From: Stenotrophomonas ginsengisoli
GTDB taxonomy: Bacteria; Pseudomonadota; Gammaproteobacteria; Xanthomonadales; Xanthomonadaceae
Direction of reading: 5' to 3'
DNA: 48,924 nucleotides
Assembly: GCF_001431485.1 (NCBI RefSeq)
Contig: NZ_LDJM01000009.1
Coordinates: 1-48,924 of the forward strand
The notes below the pieces were generated by a model that saw only the letters and a program-made list of their open reading frames with translations, did no database searches and was not told the DNA's origin. A program made the position numbers and the translations under genes. The number at the start of each line of letters is the position of its first letter. Positions within the stretch are counted from its first letter, which is position 1. Shown here in pieces: positions 47,049-48,924 of this stretch.

Positions 47049-47696
47049 TCAGATCACCTGCGGCGGGGTGCCGCCGACGATCACCACGTCGGCCTTGCGG
47101 CGGGCGAACAGGCCGACCGCGACCACGCCCGGGATCTGGTTCAGTTCACGCTCCAGCGCCACCGGGTCGGTGATGGCCAGGTTGTGCACGTCCAGGATCT
47201 GGTTGCCGTTGTCGGTGGTGGTGCCCATGCGCCAGACCGGCTGGCCGCCGGTGCGCTGCAGGATCTCGCGGGCCACCAGCGAGCGGGCCATCGGGATCAC
47301 TTCCACCGGCAGCGGGAAGGTGCCCAGCACCGGCACCTGCTTGGACGGATCGATGATGCAGACAAACTGCTTGGAGGCCTCGGCGATGATCTTCTCGCGG
47401 GTCAAGGCCGCGCCGCCGCCCTTGATCAGGTTGTTGTTGCCGTCGCACTCGTCGGCACCATCCACATACAGCTCCAGGGTGCCGGCGTGGTTGAGTTCCA
47501 TCACCTCGATGCCGTGCTTTTTCAGCTGCGCGGTGCTCTGCTCGGAACTGGAGACGGCCGCCTTGATCGGGAACGGCAGCTTGGCCAGGCCATCAATGAA
47601 ATAGGCCACGGTGGAGCCGGTGCCGACACCGATGACCATGTCGCGTTGCACGTATTCCAGGGCTTTTTCAGCGGCCAGACGCTTGGCTTCAGACAT
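47049..47696 (-). CDS. rpiA: Ribose-5-phosphate isomerase A
   Basis: A 215-residue pentose-phosphate enzyme interconverting ribose 5-phosphate and ribulose 5-phosphate. Motifs: [61 protein letters not shown] 47696 follows a GTG at 47699 and has GGTGAAGTG upstream. It lies downstream of a terminator that ends the fau-EVE pair. Confidence 0.97.
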   Translation of the reverse strand: MSEAKRLAAEKALEYVQRDMVIGVGTGSTVAYFIDGLAKLPFPIKAAVSSSEQSTAQLKKHGIEVMELNHAGTLELYVDGADECDGNNNLIKGGGAALTREKIIAEASKQFVCIIDPSKQVPVLGTFPLPVEVIPMARSLVAREILQRTGGQPVWRMGTTTDNGNQILDVHNLAITDPVALERELNQIPGVVAVGLFARRKADVVIVGGTPPQVI

Positions 47697-47727
47697 CACT
47701 TCACCACACAGTTGAGGATTGCAAAAA

Positions 47728-47759
47728 GTGAAAGGCCCGGCGCTGGAAGCGGCCGGGCC
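47728..47759 (-). terminator. Intrinsic terminator after the EVE gene
   Basis: Minus strand: GGCCCGGC (47759-47752), 10-nt loop, GCCGGGCC (47741-47734), then TTTCACTTTTT. It ends the fau-EVE transcript ahead of rpiA. Confidence 0.7.
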
Positions 47760-47765
47760 GGGGGA

Positions 47766-48235
<470 letters not shown>

Positions 48236-48239
<4 letters not shown>

Positions 48240-48820
48240 GGATGGGGCTTCGCAAGATGAGTGGCAGTAGGGGTGCAGACCGCGTCCAGGGGAACGTCCC
48301 AGTCGGCGCCGGGCAGGGCATCGACCTGCTGGCAGTCAAAGGCGGCACCCACCAGATACGGCGGGGCCGGTTGGCCGAGGCGGAAAGCGAAGCTGCGATC
48401 ATACCAGCCGCCTCCCATGCCCAGCCGCCGGCACCGGGCATCAAAGCCGACCAGCGGGGTGATGACCAGGGCCATGGCCTGCGGCGGCAGTGCGTCTTCA
48501 ATGGCGATGTCCGGCTCGGGAATGCCGTAACGGTTGGTGGTCAGGGCCTGGCCGGGACGCCAGGGGGCAAAGCGCAGCTGCTCGCCGGCCAGCATCGGCA
48601 GGCAGTAGGTCAGCCCGGGGGGCAGGCTGGTCTGCCAGCGGTGCAGGGCAATCTCGCCATCACCGGCCCAGTAGCCGGCCACCAGACCCTGCGCCGGGAC
48701 AACGGGCAGGGCCAGCAGCTGCGCGGCCAGGGCATCGGCCGCGGCCAGGCGGGTCGGGACATCCAGGGCGCGGCGGGCCTGGCGCAGTTGGGTACGCAGG
48801 GTCTTGCGCAGATCGGACAT
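48236..48820 (-). CDS. fau: 5-formyltetrahydrofolate cyclo-ligase
   Basis: A 194-residue enzyme making 5,10-methenyl-THF from 5-formyl-THF. Motifs: RKTLRTQLRQARRAL, the substrate loop YGIPEPD, and the ATP-binding GFDARCRRLGMGGGWYDRSF. Usually near the ssrS (6S RNA) gene in gammaproteobacteria, but only 104 nt lie upstream in this window and no 6S-like fold is seen in it. GACAAT (48855-48850, minus) is a possible -10, about 30 nt before the ATG. Confidence 0.93.
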
Positions 48821-48924
48821 GGCGGGAGCCGGTTCATGGGTAGCGGCCCATTGTCGCCGCAGCGCCCGGTGGCGGCCAGTTGCGGCAGATGGCCCTGCGC
48901 GCGACGCTGCATGCCGGCATGCCG
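48821..48924. other. Upstream region of fau; window end
   Basis: No gene start is visible; the GACAAT element on the minus strand is the only signal. A 6S RNA gene, if present, would have to lie beyond the window edge. Confidence 0.3.

Noticed and set aside
48821..48924. 6S RNA next to fau
   Set aside because: Too little sequence, and no closing-stem or bubble pattern is visible.

Overview
The window is high-GC bacterial DNA with the gene content and order of a Xanthomonadaceae chromosome, most probably Stenotrophomonas or a close relative. The pointers are an ilvC-ilvG-ilvM-ilvA(short)-leuA operon, a rubredoxin between thiE and a SirB1-like gene, a large TonB-dependent receptor with its own AraC-type regulator, a DedA/PAP2/LssY fusion, and many GC-rich hairpins with T-runs as terminators. 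This assignment is inferred from gene content, not from a database search. No rRNA, tRNA, insertion sequence, prophage or CRISPR array was seen. Layout: 1-2970 is an accessory patch. A peptidoglycan amidase gene and an overlapping lipoprotein gene (720-1977, minus strand) lie between direct copies of a structured dispersed repeat ending in (GGCAAC)n. 2974-9810 holds small secreted, membrane and regulatory genes, a NhaC/YuiF-type transporter behind a terminator-like hairpin, and a zinc alcohol dehydrogenase with a perfect FNR/ANR box. 9950-16072 is the branched-chain amino-acid operon (minus strand), including an unannotated leader peptide and transcription attenuator. 16343-23690 holds a BTAD/SARP-like regulator, a candidate small RNA on the opposite strand, a CadC-like membrane regulator with a beta-propeller, and the AraC/TonB-receptor pair. 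23758-35158 is mostly housekeeping: HDOD signalling protein, ppa, adk, mpl, a LonN-domain protein, the DedA/PAP2/LssY fusion, a Kdo-kinase-like protein, a voltage-gated-type K+ channel, an ArgD-type aminotransferase and a HAD hydrolase. 35656-41331 is one very large autotransporter built from Ig/FN3-like repeats. 41456-48820 holds azurin behind a second FNR/ANR-type box, hemL-thiE, rubredoxin, and a minus-strand cluster fau-EVE, rpiA, Y-family polymerase, DUF192 lipoprotein and SirB1-like protein. How parts work together: stalling on Val/Leu/Ile codons in the ilv leader would let the operon be transcribed when these amino acids are scarce, and ilvM-ilvG and leuA-ilvA are linked by gene overlaps. 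The two FNR-type sites, about 34 kb apart and each centred close to -41 from a plausible start, suggest that the alcohol dehydrogenase and azurin respond to the same oxygen signal. The amidase without signal peptide plus the overlapping lipoprotein looks like an antibacterial effector and its periplasmic immunity protein. All functional calls come from reading translated motifs by eye.
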